64,000 nt of DNA, from NCBI RefSeq assembly GCF_017745275.1, contig NZ_JAGHZS010000008.1, forward strand, positions 248,001-312,000, in the 5' to 3' direction. The notes beneath the pieces are model-generated. The model worked only from the letters and a program-made list of their open reading frames with translations, made no database searches and was not told the origin of the DNA. How positions within the stretch are numbered: the first letter of the stretch is position 1; each line of letters begins with the position of its first letter. The position numbers and the translations under genes are program-made. Of this stretch, positions 33,264-42,278 are shown piece after piece. Source of the stretch: Chitinophaga sp. (GTDB taxonomy: Bacteria; Bacteroidota; Bacteroidia; Chitinophagales; Chitinophagaceae).

Positions 33264-34457
33264 GTGCTTCTACGTCATATTCCTTTCTTAAAAGCTGTGC
33301 TATTACATAGCATCACCGCATACGGCGGGCCGCAAGGTCATCTGGCGATGATGATGAAAACGTTTGTGCAGCAACGTAAGGATGTTACCGAGCAGGAACT
33401 GATGGAATACAATGCGTTTTGTCAGTTACTACCGGGAGCATCTTCTTCCCAAACCCTTACCCTGATTGGCTATAAGCGAGGAGGCGTTATACTGGCTATT
33501 ATTACCCTGTTAATATGGATAACGCCGGCCTGCCTGATCATGGGGTCGTTAAGTTTTTTGTTGCAATACTTTGGCAGAAATGCGCTGAATACAGATATCT
33601 TTAAATACGTACAGCCAATGGCAGTGGGCTTTTTGGCCTATGGCGGCATCCGGGCATTCCGTATCAGCATTAATAACATCGCTACGTTTGCCATCATGGT
33701 GGTGTCTATGTTTACGGCCTTCTACCTGAAATCCCCCTGGACTTTTCCAGCGTTAATCATCCTGGGGGGCATAGTGTCCAATTTTAGTAACAAGCGCATC
33801 CCTGATGTGGCGGAAAAGCCACGGAAGATACAGTGGGGGAACATCTGGTTATTTGCCTCTTTGTTTATCCTGGCGGGTATCCTCTCTGAGCTGGCCCGTA
33901 CCCACGAGTGGATAACCAGGCGTCCTTTTAACTTATTCGAAAACTTTTACCGTTTCGGCAGCCTCGTATTTGGCGGAGGAGATATCCTGATAGCCATGAT
34001 GCTGGAACAGTATGTTACCCGCACCAAATCGCAATATTTGACAGCAGAGGAACTGCTTACCGGTGCGGGTATCATGCGGGCGCTACCGGGACCAACTTTC
34101 TCTATATCTGCCTATGTAGGAGGTATGGCCATGCGCAACCTGGGCATGGGCTACCAGTTCCTGGGTTGTATGCTGGCGCCTATTGCCATCTTCCTGCCCA
34201 GCTTATTGCTGGTGCTGTTTTTCTTTCCGATCTGGAGTAACCTGAAGAAGTACGTGGTGATTTACCGGGCATTGGAAGGCATCAATGCCGTAGTGGTAGG
34301 GATTATGTGGGCAGCTACCCTGATCCTCTTTTTTGTGATCTCCCCTACCTGGTACAACCTGTTGATCATGGCTGGTACGCTGGCATTACTCTCCCTGACC
34401 AGGGTGCCGTCTCCCTTTATCGTACTGGCGTGCCTGTTATTAGGCTGGCTGTTATGA
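33264..34457 (+). CDS. chrA: Chromate transporter ChrA (long-chain, two-domain)
   Basis: A membrane transporter of about 397 residues with about ten helices in two homologous halves. I start at the GTG before LLRHIPFLKAVLLHS, the point where family similarity begins; no ATG is nearer. FLKAVLLHSITAYGGPQGHLAMM and YNAFCQLLPGASSSQTLTLIGYKRGG are the first-half signatures; FGGGDILIAMM and AGIMRALPGPTFSISAYVG those of the second half. The family exports chromate in exchange for sulfate-like anions. Its last 6 nt overlap the end of the convergent NtrC-type gene. Confidence 0.87.
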   Translation: MLLRHIPFLKAVLLHSITAYGGPQGHLAMMMKTFVQQRKDVTEQELMEYNAFCQLLPGASSSQTLTLIGYKRGGVILAIITLLIWITPACLIMGSLSFLLQYFGRNALNTDIFKYVQPMAVGFLAYGGIRAFRISINNIATFAIMVVSMFTAFYLKSPWTFPALIILGGIVSNFSNKRIPDVAEKPRKIQWGNIWLFASLFILAGILSELARTHEWITRRPFNLFENFYRFGSLVFGGGDILIAMMLEQYVTRTKSQYLTAEELLTGAGIMRALPGPTFSISAYVGGMAMRNLGMGYQFLGCMLAPIAIFLPSLLLVLFFFPIWSNLKKYVVIYRALEGINAVVVGIMWAATLILFFVISPTWYNLLIMAGTLALLSLTRVPSPFIVLACLLLGWLL

Positions 34458-35795
34458 CGTAGCGATATTATACTCTTTGATTTTATTATAAAGAGTGGTC
34501 AGGCCTATTCCCATTAGTTCTGCCGCCTTTGTTTTATTGCCTTTGGCGTGAGCCAGCACCCGTATAATATGCTTCTTTTCCATGTCGGCCAGGCGCAATG
34601 AATGGTCTTCTTCCGTGTTGCCCTGTTGAAAATCCAATGGTAACACAGGCGTATCCAATATATCCGTATCCGTTAAAATAACGGCTCTTTCAATCACATT
34701 GCGCAGTTCGCGGATATTTCCTTTCCAGCTATGCTGTTCTAAAGCCCGGAGGAAGGCTGGTGTCATGCCGCTGGTGCGTTTATTCATTTTAGGCGCTACC
34801 TGCTGCAGGAACCAGGCGGCCAGCAACGGGATATCCTTACGGCGTTCATTCAGGGAAGGCAGTGATATCTGGAAGGCAGAGAGACGGTAGTACAGGTCGG
34901 CGCGGAAATGCCCTGTTGCTATTTCCTGCTCCAGGAGCCGGTTGGTAGCGGCAATAATTCGTACGTCCGTTTTAGTGGGCCTGGATTCTCCTACTTTATA
35001 GAATTCCTGTGTTTCCAGTACCCGCAGCATTTTGGCCTGTAGCTCTATGGCCATCTCGCCTATTTCATCCAGGAAGATGGTACCGCCGCGGGCCTCCTCG
35101 AAGAAGCCTTTTTTATCTTTTACTGCACCGGTAAAGGCACCGGCCACATGTCCAAATAGTTCGCTTTCCAGGATTTCCTTACCAAAAGCGCTGCAGTTGA
35201 CCGCTACAAAGGGCTGCTGCCGGCGCTGACTGCCCTGGTGAATAGCCTGCGCAAATACTTCTTTACCGGCGCCGGTTTCACCTAAAAGCAATACCGTAAC
35301 GTCTGAAGGTGCTACTTTTTCGGCCAAAGCGATTGCAGCACGTATTTCAGGAGATTCTCCCAAAATATTACCAAAATTATATTTACCGCCTATTTTCTGT
35401 TCCAGCTCACGGATACGAAATTGCAGGCGGGCTTTGTCCATAGCCTTGCTTACCAGTGGCAGGATACGGTTATTGTCATCGCCTTTGGTAATATAGTCGA
35501 AAGCGCCGTTTTTAATGGCTTGTACGCCATCGGCGATATTCCCATATGCCGTGAGTACAATGGTTTCAATTTCGGGATATTTGGCGCGTATATCGCGCAC
35601 CAATTCCACGCCGTTACCATCCGGTAATTTCACATCCGACAGGATAATATGTATTTCTTCCTTTTCCAGGATCCTCATGGCCGACCTGATATTGGCCGCT
35701 TCATAAAGCGTATATCCTTCCAGGGCCAGCAGGCGGCTCAGGAGCTTGCGGAGCTGGTCTTCATCATCGATAATTAAAATATGGCCTTTAGACAT
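34452..35795 (-). CDS. Sigma-54-dependent response regulator (NtrC family)
   Basis: A 447-residue activator. The receiver (1-120) has Asp10-Asp11, phosphoacceptor Asp54 (IILSDVKLPDG) and Lys in YITKGDD. The AAA+ domain (about 140-375) has Walker A GETGAGKE, the sigma-54 contact loop GAFTGA, Walker B GGTIFLDEIGE and the arginine finger region. The C-terminal Fis-type helix-turn-helix (AKGNKTKAAELMGIGLTTLYNKI) binds enhancers. No kinase is adjacent. I find no clear -24/-12 site nearby. Confidence 0.93.
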   Translation of the reverse strand: MSKGHILIIDDEDQLRKLLSRLLALEGYTLYEAANIRSAMRILEKEEIHIILSDVKLPDGNGVELVRDIRAKYPEIETIVLTAYGNIADGVQAIKNGAFDYITKGDDNNRILPLVSKAMDKARLQFRIRELEQKIGGKYNFGNILGESPEIRAAIALAEKVAPSDVTVLLLGETGAGKEVFAQAIHQGSQRRQQPFVAVNCSAFGKEILESELFGHVAGAFTGAVKDKKGFFEEARGGTIFLDEIGEMAIELQAKMLRVLETQEFYKVGESRPTKTDVRIIAATNRLLEQEIATGHFRADLYYRLSAFQISLPSLNERRKDIPLLAAWFLQQVAPKMNKRTSGMTPAFLRALEQHSWKGNIRELRNVIERAVILTDTDILDTPVLPLDFQQGNTEEDHSLRLADMEKKHIIRVLAHAKGNKTKAAELMGIGLTTLYNKIKEYNIATS

Positions 35796-35845
35796 AGCCC
35801 TGCAAAGATAGGAGTTCCAATGGCTCGTTAAGAGAAATAAAAAGA

Positions 35846-36781
35846 CTACGCTTTTACAAGTTGTTCAATTTCACGCACCGCTTTTCGCAGATCATTTTTT
35901 ACACTCCGGATATCTTCCCATACACCTCCATTTTCGTTTAGCCGTTTCAGTGAGTTAAAGATATCAAAATCGCTGATGCGTAATTGGGGAGTGACTTCTT
36001 TCCATAACAAAGGCATAGACACGGTGGCACCGGGTTTTGGCCGAACAGAATACGGAGCGGCCACCGTTTGTCCCCGGCTGTTCTGCAGAAAATCGATATA
36101 CACTTTCTTATTCCTGGCAGCTTTAGCTCTGACCACACTGGTAGTGCCAGGAAGTTCTTCATTTACCTGTTGTGCAATGTACCCTGCAAATAAACGGCTG
36201 CTGTCGTAGCTGATTTTAGCCGTACCGGTTGGAATATAAATATGCAGGCCGGTGGACCCGGACGTTTTACAGAAGGAGGTAATATTGAAATTATCCAACA
36301 GGGCTTTGATATGCAATGCCGTTTCCACTACATACTTGAAATCGATGTTTTCCGGATCCAGGTCCAGCACTATAAAGTCCGGTGTATCCAGCGTTTTGAG
36401 CCTCGACAGCCAGGGGTTTACTTCAATACAGCCCAGGTTTACCATATAAGCCAGGGTGGCTTCGTTGTTGCATACGAGGTAGTCCACATTTTTCCCGGTG
36501 GAATCAGCTATCAGCGGCACACTCTTAATCCAGCCAGGTGTTTGGGTGAGATCAAGGTCTTTCTGATAAAAGGACGGTCCGTTAATGCCATTGGGAAAAC
36601 GATGTAAAGACAATGGCCGGTCTTTCAGGTATGGCAAAATAAACGCAGATACAGACAGGTAATAATCGATCAACTGGCCCTTGGTAATCTTTTCCTTTGG
36701 CCAGTACAGCTTTGATTGGTTACTGAGGGTTACCTTTTTGCTGTTTAATGTGAGTATACGTGTTGTGTCGGTAGTTGCCAT
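35846..36781 (-). CDS. ligD: LigD polymerase/primase domain protein (NHEJ)
   Basis: A 311-residue archaeo-eukaryotic-primase-fold polymerase filling gaps during bacterial end joining. LYWPKEKITKGQLIDYYL, DRPLSLHRFPNGINGPSFYQK and VNLGCIEVNPWLSR are family marks. The catalytic metal-binding pair is Asp140 and Asp142 in VLDLDP, followed by KTSGSTGLHIYIP with the nucleotide-binding His. It is encoded separately from the ligase part, 6 nt downstream of it, completing a ku-ligase-polymerase operon. Many bacteria fuse all three activities. Confidence 0.93.
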   Translation of the reverse strand: MATTDTTRILTLNSKKVTLSNQSKLYWPKEKITKGQLIDYYLSVSAFILPYLKDRPLSLHRFPNGINGPSFYQKDLDLTQTPGWIKSVPLIADSTGKNVDYLVCNNEATLAYMVNLGCIEVNPWLSRLKTLDTPDFIVLDLDPENIDFKYVVETALHIKALLDNFNITSFCKTSGSTGLHIYIPTGTAKISYDSSRLFAGYIAQQVNEELPGTTSVVRAKAARNKKVYIDFLQNSRGQTVAAPYSVRPKPGATVSMPLLWKEVTPQLRISDFDIFNSLKRLNENGGVWEDIRSVKNDLRKAVREIEQLVKA

Positions 36782-36787
36782 AGTACA

Positions 36788-38365
36788 TTATTTTGCAATT
36801 TCGCGGTATACCTTTTTCGCAGGTTTATCTTCCCGTAATCCCAGGAAAATGGGTTGTCTGAGATGGTCATCGCCGGTCCATTCCTGGAACTTCACCTGGC
36901 ATACCAGCTGGGGTTTTACCCAGGTGACCGGCATATTGGTGGCTATCTTTACACCGAAAGGATTTACATCCGTGATCAAAGGCTGCAACTTATTATAGAG
37001 TTCGCCGATGGTAGTGTCATTGAGTCCGCCGCCGCAATGCCCGATATAGTGAAGCTTTTGTCCTTCATAAATGCCCAGCACCAATGCGCCGAGTTTCTTC
37101 CTGCTGCCACGTGGGGCTGTATAACCGCAGATAACCGCTTCCTGTTCGTTAATATTTTTGACTTTAAGCCAGTTCATTCCTCTTTTTCCTTCCTGGTATA
37201 TGCTGTCGGTTTTCTTGGCAATGATGCCTTCCCACTGCTTTTGCTTTGCGTTTTCAAAAAAGCGCTTCCCGTTTTTTAATACGTGTGTGGAAAAACGCAG
37301 CGTCTTATCTTTTACACCCGCCAGCAATGTCTTTAGCAGGCTTTTACGCTCCAGTAGCGTCAAATGCCGGATGTCATGCCCATCCAGGTATAGCAGGTCA
37401 AACAGCGCATATATCAGCTGACCTTTGCCGGTGTTTCTATACTGTTGTAACGCCTGGAAGTTAGAGGCACCCTTGGTATCCAGTACCACAATTTCTCCAT
37501 CCAGCACTACATCGTGATCTATTTTCTTTAAAGCTTCCACTACCGGAGGATATGCATCTACGAATGATAGTTCATTGCGGGAATAGAGCGCTACGGTATG
37601 ATCTTTTACCGTAGCAATGGCACGATAGCCATCCCATTTGGTTTCAAAGAGCCAGTCGGCTCCATCAAAGGGCTCGCTTACCAATGTTGCCAGCATAGGT
37701 TTATATACTTTTTTAATGGCGTCTTTCTTTGTTTTTTTAGGGGGAGACGGAGCTGTTTCCGGGGAGGCCACCGTTTTTTTCTTTGTCCCTTTCTTTGCGT
37801 CCGCTTTCTCTTTTATCCCTTTTGCCTTTACACTTTCCGGCGTATAGTCTTCACTGTTATATTCGGTTACGGCATACTTATCTTTATGCTTAATGAGCAA
37901 CCAGGCATTGCCTTCAGCGCCCTTCATTTTCACCAGTGCAAATTCTCCCTTCAGCTTCTTTCCTTTCATAACTATTTTCAGGTCGCCGGATTTCAGTTCC
38001 CTGAGCGCCTCTTTATCAAAGCTGTTACCGTCGGGATTCATCAGCTCAAAGGTGCCTTTATCCCAGATGTAAACGGTGCCGGCGCCGTAGTTTCCGGCGG
38101 GAATGGTGCCTTCAAAATCCTTGTAATTATACGGGTGATCCTCTACCTGCATGGCCAGCCGTTTGTCGGCAGGGTTCATAGAAGGGCCTTTAGGTACCGC
38201 CCAGCTTTTCAGCACGCCGTCTATTTCCAGGCGGAAATCGTAGTGCAGGCGGCTGGCGTGATGGCGTTGAATCACGAAAATATGTTTCCCTGCCACCGGT
38301 TTGCCTGCTATGGGTTCGGTGGTTTTGGTAAAGTTTCTTTTTTGTTTGTACAGCGACAGGCTCAT
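36788..38365 (-). CDS. ligD: DNA ligase D (3'-phosphoesterase plus ATP-dependent ligase)
   Basis: A 525-residue enzyme. Residues 25-165 form the phosphoesterase domain: RHHASRLHYDFRLEIDG with metal ligands His41 and Asp43, then VEDHP. A Lys/Ala/Pro-rich linker spans about 178-218. The ligase core (about 219-400) has the adenylated Lys243 in ETKWDGYRA, DGEIVVLD (motif III) and WEGIIAKKTDS (motif IV). The OB fold ends in WTGDDHLRQPIFLGLREDKP. Its start overlaps the ku stop by 4 nt. The polymerase domain is missing here and lies in the next gene. Confidence 0.94.
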   Translation of the reverse strand: MSLSLYKQKRNFTKTTEPIAGKPVAGKHIFVIQRHHASRLHYDFRLEIDGVLKSWAVPKGPSMNPADKRLAMQVEDHPYNYKDFEGTIPAGNYGAGTVYIWDKGTFELMNPDGNSFDKEALRELKSGDLKIVMKGKKLKGEFALVKMKGAEGNAWLLIKHKDKYAVTEYNSEDYTPESVKAKGIKEKADAKKGTKKKTVASPETAPSPPKKTKKDAIKKVYKPMLATLVSEPFDGADWLFETKWDGYRAIATVKDHTVALYSRNELSFVDAYPPVVEALKKIDHDVVLDGEIVVLDTKGASNFQALQQYRNTGKGQLIYALFDLLYLDGHDIRHLTLLERKSLLKTLLAGVKDKTLRFSTHVLKNGKRFFENAKQKQWEGIIAKKTDSIYQEGKRGMNWLKVKNINEQEAVICGYTAPRGSRKKLGALVLGIYEGQKLHYIGHCGGGLNDTTIGELYNKLQPLITDVNPFGVKIATNMPVTWVKPQLVCQVKFQEWTGDDHLRQPIFLGLREDKPAKKVYREIAK

Positions 38366-39144
38366 GATGCACGTTTTTTATTGGCAGGCTTACCGAGACT
38401 GGCTTTTAGCTGATCAAAAAGTTCATCGCTCTTGGTATGTACCACGCGCATTTTCTTCACCACGGTTTTCTTGCCACTGGCTTTAGCTTTGATGATTTTA
38501 AGCAACTCAGCCTTGTATTCATCTTTATATTGTGTAATGTCAAATTCAGTGGTATATTGTTTTATCAGCTCCATGGCCATGTCCAGCTCTCTCTTTGCAA
38601 ATTTAATGTCCCTGGGTACCGCCAGATCTTCGGCAGATCTAACCTCTTCTTCAAAACGGAGTTGCTGTAATAACAGGTAGTTTTCACGGGGGCGTATAAC
38701 GGAGAGGTGTTCCTGGGATCGCAGTACAAAACGGCTGAGGCCTGCTTTGCCACTTTTCTGAAGCGCCTGCAATAATAGTGAATAGGCTTTTTCACCTCCT
38801 TTAGCCGGCTCTACAAAATAAGCAGATTCAAAATAGATGTCATCTATATCGGTCTCTTGCACAAAAGATTCTATTTCTATAATCTTACTTTTCTTCGGGC
38901 TGGCAGCTTCAAAATCTTCATCTTCCAATACTACATATTCATCTTTATACAGGTATCCTTTTACGATCTGTTCCCAGGGCACTTCCTTGCCGGAGTTTTC
39001 GTTGACCCTTTTGAATTTAATATGCGCCAGGTCTTTGCTATCGAGCATATCCAGGTCCAGCCGGCTGTCCTGGGTGGCGCTAAATAATTTCACTGGAATA
39101 TTTACGAGTCCAAATCCTATAGACCCTGACCATATTGCACGCAT
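38362..39144 (-). CDS. ku: Ku, DNA end-binding protein
   Basis: A 260-residue bacterial Ku that dimerises as a ring on double-strand ends and recruits LigD. The start MRAIWSGSIGFGLVNIPVKL is characteristic. DLDMLDSKDLAHIKFKRVNENSGKEV and IVKGYLYKDEYVVLEDEDF follow, and SGKAGLSRFVLRSQEHLSVIRP near residue 133 is the bridge region. The C-terminus is lysine-rich as in other bacterial Ku proteins and probably contacts LigD and DNA. It is the first gene of the NHEJ operon, overlapping ligD by 4 nt. Confidence 0.95.
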   Translation of the reverse strand: MRAIWSGSIGFGLVNIPVKLFSATQDSRLDLDMLDSKDLAHIKFKRVNENSGKEVPWEQIVKGYLYKDEYVVLEDEDFEAASPKKSKIIEIESFVQETDIDDIYFESAYFVEPAKGGEKAYSLLLQALQKSGKAGLSRFVLRSQEHLSVIRPRENYLLLQQLRFEEEVRSAEDLAVPRDIKFAKRELDMAMELIKQYTTEFDITQYKDEYKAELLKIIKAKASGKKTVVKKMRVVHTKSDELFDQLKASLGKPANKKRAS

Positions 39145-39252
39145 GATGAAATGGGTTTTGGTTTAGTAAAAAGTTAACATAAATAGTACCATTATGATAA
39201 AACATCGCGGCATAACTTTTGGTTTTTCGTCTTTACACAAAAACCCTTTTTT

Positions 39253-39600
39253 ATGGAAAAGCCAGGTGAAATGACCACATTATCAAGAGTACTGGAAAAA
39301 CTGCATGAAAGAGGCTTTGATCATGAATTAACAATGAGTGATCATGGCAGATTGCAGAATAAGGATGCACAAAAAATTTATAATCCGGAAGACCTGACTA
39401 TCATTAAAACCTATCGTTTTGAAGGTGAGTCAGACCCTTCAGATTCCTCTGTACTGTATGTGCTGGAAGACCACGAAGGGCAAAAAGGCTATGTACTGGA
39501 CGCTTACGGCGCCTACAGTTCACATGAGGGGTCAGGATTTGATGAGTTTATTCAGAAAATTAAAGTAGAAGACAGAGAAGAACAGCTGCTGTTTCAGTAG
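39253..39600 (+). CDS. Small acidic conserved protein of unknown function
   Basis: A 115-residue soluble protein, clearly coding: good ATG, regular codon use, divergent from ku. LSRVLEKLHERGFDHELTM and the central LTIIKTYRFEGESDPSDSSVLYVLED are the most structured parts; it ends acidic. I recall similar short proteins across Bacteroidota, sometimes with an implausible phosphoribosylpyrophosphate-synthetase label. No function can be assigned. Its stop codon overlaps the left arm of a heptad hairpin. Confidence 0.7.
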   Translation: MEKPGEMTTLSRVLEKLHERGFDHELTMSDHGRLQNKDAQKIYNPEDLTIIKTYRFEGESDPSDSSVLYVLEDHEGQKGYVLDAYGAYSSHEGSGFDEFIQKIKVEDREEQLLFQ

Positions 39601-39726
39601 CATAAAGCTGAAAGCAAAAAGCAAAAAGCTATTGAAGCGGTTGATATAAGCGAATAGACAAATTTTTATATCCGCTTATATCAACCGCTTCAATAGCTTT
39701 TTGCTTTTTGCTTTCAGCTTTATGCT
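39599..39726. repeat. Heptad-armed long hairpin, AAAAAGC type (copy B)
   Basis: Left arm 39599-39652 and right arm 39673-39726 are perfect reverse complements over 54 nt, with a 20-nt loop. The outer words are ATAAAGC, TGAAAGC, AAAAAGC, AAAAAGC; the inner arm reads TATTGAAGCGGTTGATATAAGCG. Just outside the right arm one further CATAAAG unit occurs with no partner on the left. It lies exactly between two convergent genes: the left arm begins in the stop codon of the 39253 gene, and the right arm contains the stop of the topoisomerase gene. Confidence 0.92.
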
Positions 39727-40796
39727 TTATGCTCTTCCTGAAGAAAGTGAAGGAGCACTTTTTCGTCTGCACGCAACCCGTCCCTCCCATTGCCGGACGG
39801 GTTGCTGCGTTTAGTGCGCAGTTGTTGCAGCCAGGGCTCCAGTGTGCCTTTTTCGTAGCTTTCCAATAGTTGAGGATGAATATAATATTTCCTGCATACG
39901 GCGCGGGTATTCCCCAATTTGCCCGCCACACCGTCGATTATTGCTACAATGTTGCTGCGGCACTCTGTTACTGTAGTGAAGGGGGTAAGATCTGCCAGTA
40001 AGTTCAGGGCGTTTACAGTTCCGGCCCAGGTGCGGAAATCCTTGCAGGTAAACTCATTTTCGCTACAGCAGGCTTTGATATACTCATTTACCTCTCCTGA
40101 ATCCAGCCCTTTATGATCGCCGCTTGCATCGTAGTATTGAAACAATACCTGGCCGGGAATATCCCTCACATTTTTCAATAGTTTGGCCAGTGTAGCGTTG
40201 TGAAGTGTTATTTTATGCTGTACCCCCTTTTTGCCCTTAAACTGAAAGAAAGCCTCACTGCCGTTTATTTTCACGTGTCTGTCCTGCAGGGTGGTGAGTC
40301 CGTGAGAGCCATATAATTTTTCATAAGAAGCATTTCCCACCCTTATCAATGTTTCCTCCATCACAGATAAGGCAATGGCAATTACTTTTTCCTTATCGAG
40401 TGTTGGTCGTTTCAGATCTTCGTTTATCCGTTTACGTATGTTCGGTAAATTTTCTGCAAACTGCAGGAGGCGATAGTACTTTGTTTCGTTGCGGGCTTTG
40501 GCCCAGGTGCTGTGATAGCGGTATTGTTTGCGGCCTTTGGCATCAATACCGGTGGCCTGCAGGTGGCCATTGGGCCAGGTGCAGATCCATACCTGTTCCC
40601 AGGCAGGAGGTAATACCAGTCCGCGGATACGGGCCAGCACCGCTTCATCTTTGATAACGGCACCGCTGGTATCCAGGTAAACAAAATCTTTTCCTTTACG
40701 CCGGCGGGTAAAACCGGGCGCATTGGCTTTCACGTAACGTAATTTCACGGATTTTGCTACGGCAACGGGGTCGGTGATCTGGTCAAGACTAACCAT
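39720..40796 (-). CDS. DNA topoisomerase IB (poxvirus-like)
   Basis: A 358-residue bacterial type IB topoisomerase relaxing supercoils through a 3'-phosphotyrosyl intermediate. Expected catalytic residues align as Arg152 (IRVGNASYEKLYG), Lys187 (FQFKGKKG), Arg255 (CKDFRTWAGT), Asn296 (KLGNTRAV) and nucleophile Tyr305 (CRKYYIHP). The N-terminal domain includes GLVLPPAWEQVWIC and RKQYRYHSTWAKAR. The last residues (HKA) are encoded by hairpin repeat units. It overlaps the upstream SDR gene by 8 nt. Confidence 0.93.
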   Translation of the reverse strand: MVSLDQITDPVAVAKSVKLRYVKANAPGFTRRRKGKDFVYLDTSGAVIKDEAVLARIRGLVLPPAWEQVWICTWPNGHLQATGIDAKGRKQYRYHSTWAKARNETKYYRLLQFAENLPNIRKRINEDLKRPTLDKEKVIAIALSVMEETLIRVGNASYEKLYGSHGLTTLQDRHVKINGSEAFFQFKGKKGVQHKITLHNATLAKLLKNVRDIPGQVLFQYYDASGDHKGLDSGEVNEYIKACCSENEFTCKDFRTWAGTVNALNLLADLTPFTTVTECRSNIVAIIDGVAGKLGNTRAVCRKYYIHPQLLESYEKGTLEPWLQQLRTKRSNPSGNGRDGLRADEKVLLHFLQEEHKA

Positions 40797-41661
40797 TTAC
40801 AATCTCCCCTCCATTGGGATGCAGTATTTGCCCGGTAATGTAGCTGGCGTCATCACTGGCCAGGAATACGTAGCACGGCGCTACTTCGAATGGCTGCCCC
40901 ACACGTTGCAGCGGCACATCTGTTCCAAACTTCGACACTTCATCCGGTGTAAAAGTAGCTGGTATTAATGGCGTCCAGATAGGCCCCGGCGCTACACCAT
41001 TTACCCTGATATGCTTTGCCGACAGCGAAGCCGATAAGGATCTCACAAAGGCAACAATTGCTCCTTTGGTGGCACTGTAATCAATCAGGTGGGCGCTTCC
41101 CCGGTAGGCCGTAACGGAGGTAGTACAAATGATGCAGCTTCCCGCAGCCATGTGTGGCAACGCCGACTGTGTTAAATAAAAGTGCGGGTAGATATTTGTT
41201 TCAAATGTTTTATGCAACTGTTCAGCAGAGATATCTTCAATCCCTTTTTGCGGATATTGTACTGCTGCATTATTTACCAGTATATCTATCTTCTTAAACT
41301 GTTTTACTACCTGCTTAACAATATCTGCACAATGCTTCTCCTGGCTGATATCGCCGGCGATAAGCATACATTTCCTACCAGAAAGCGTAATATGTTCACA
41401 AGTGGTTTTAGCATCCGCGTGCTCATCTAAATAAGCAATGGCGACATTGGCCCCTTCCTTTGCAAAGGCAATGGCTACTGCCCGGCCAATACCACTATCG
41501 CCACCAGTAATCAGGGCTACCTTATTATGCAGTTTTCCATTGCGGGATGTAGCTTTTTCGAATATAGGAGATGGCTCCATTTCCTCTTCCAGTCCAGGTT
41601 GCCTCATTTGTTGCCGGGCCGGCCTGACGGGTTTCTTCGGATTTGTTTTTTGCATAACCAA
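40789..41661 (-). CDS. Short-chain dehydrogenase/reductase, YghA-like
   Basis: A 290-residue NAD(P)-dependent SDR with an extended N-terminus (GLEEEMEPSPIFEKA) as in the YghA/general-stress glucose-dehydrogenase-like branch. VALITGGDSGIGRAVAIAFAKEG is the cofactor loop, ILVNNAAVQYPQ the NNAG-type motif, and a catalytic Ser precedes YSATKGA with the Tyr-x-x-x-Lys pair near residue 200. The start may be Met1 or Met3. Position between a Pro-rich protein and topoisomerase IB suggests a stress-linked group; substrate unknown. Confidence 0.9.
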   Translation of the reverse strand: MVMQKTNPKKPVRPARQQMRQPGLEEEMEPSPIFEKATSRNGKLHNKVALITGGDSGIGRAVAIAFAKEGANVAIAYLDEHADAKTTCEHITLSGRKCMLIAGDISQEKHCADIVKQVVKQFKKIDILVNNAAVQYPQKGIEDISAEQLHKTFETNIYPHFYLTQSALPHMAAGSCIICTTSVTAYRGSAHLIDYSATKGAIVAFVRSLSASLSAKHIRVNGVAPGPIWTPLIPATFTPDEVSKFGTDVPLQRVGQPFEVAPCYVFLASDDASYITGQILHPNGGEIVNG

Positions 41662-41671
41662 AGGATTTAAA

Positions 41672-41699
41672 AAGGCCCCCCGTATTCACAGGGGGCCTT
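41672..41699 (-). terminator. Terminator of the Pro-rich gene
   Basis: AAGGCCCCC and GGGGGCCTT pair over 9 bp with a 10-nt loop; on the minus strand T5 follows. It separates the Pro-rich gene from the SDR-topoisomerase pair. Confidence 0.8.
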
Positions 41700-41750
41700 G
41701 CAGTTTTCCATTTAACAATTATAGAAACTCGCATCGCCAATCATTTAGCA

Positions 41751-41996
41751 TCAGCGATGATCTGGTGATTTTCTTTTAAATGCTTCTTCTCTCTCTTCTC
41801 CTGCCTGTGGATCTGCGGGCTTCCTCGGCGTTTCTCTTTCCGGCAATTCTTCCGGAATAGGTTCATTTTCCGGCATCACCGGGGGCGGCTGCAGGGGTGG
41901 CGGTTGCACCGGCGTGGGATTCTCTTTTCCGGGCTGTTGTTTATCTGGTGTGGCAGGATTAGGAGTGGGTTCTTTATTTTTATCCGGGTTATCCAT
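41751..41996 (-). CDS. Small proline-rich, low-complexity protein
   Basis: An 81-residue protein almost entirely of Pro, Glu, Lys, Asn and Gln, with repeats such as PPPLQPPPV and PEELPERETPRKP; it contains no Cys, Trp, Phe-rich core or membrane segment apart from one Phe near the end. It should be disordered. A terminator follows its stop, supporting expression. No family is recognised. It may be a linker-like stress protein similar to others placed near SDR and Ku genes, but that is conjecture. Confidence 0.55.
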   Translation of the reverse strand: MDNPDKNKEPTPNPATPDKQQPGKENPTPVQPPPLQPPPVMPENEPIPEELPERETPRKPADPQAGEEREEAFKRKSPDHR

Positions 41997-42130
41997 GACT
42001 TATTTTTTATGGGTGAACACTATAGTTAGTGATCCAAAGTTCATTCCAAGCGCAGCAAATTAATGAGTCCAGTGCGTGCGTCATCTCTCTAAAAATCAAT
42101 ACAGGCAACGGTTACATCAGGCGCTAACCT

Positions 42131-42164
42131 CTGCCGCCACGCCCGTTACGGGTTCATCCGGCAG
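42131..42164. other. Symmetric two-step stem-loop in the gap before the CHASE3 kinase
   Basis: CTGCCG and CGGCAG enclose CCCG-TTA-CGGG. The sides between the stems are five and six nt. It lies in the 282-nt divergent gap between the Pro-rich gene and the kinase. No T-run follows. The rest of 41997-42278 shows no promoter match or gene. Confidence 0.35.
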
Positions 42165-42278
42165 CAGACATGATCCACGTAGAATTAATTGGCATTCTGT
42201 AGAATATGTTGCTCAGCAAAAATGCTCCTGAAACAATAACTTTTAATCTTATATATCACACATAAGTAGTATCTTGAA

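Noticed and set aside
37598..38413. Plus-strand frame of 271 codons opposite ligD
   Set aside because: Long but antisense to a conserved ligase; Phe/Arg-rich composition typical of shadow frames.
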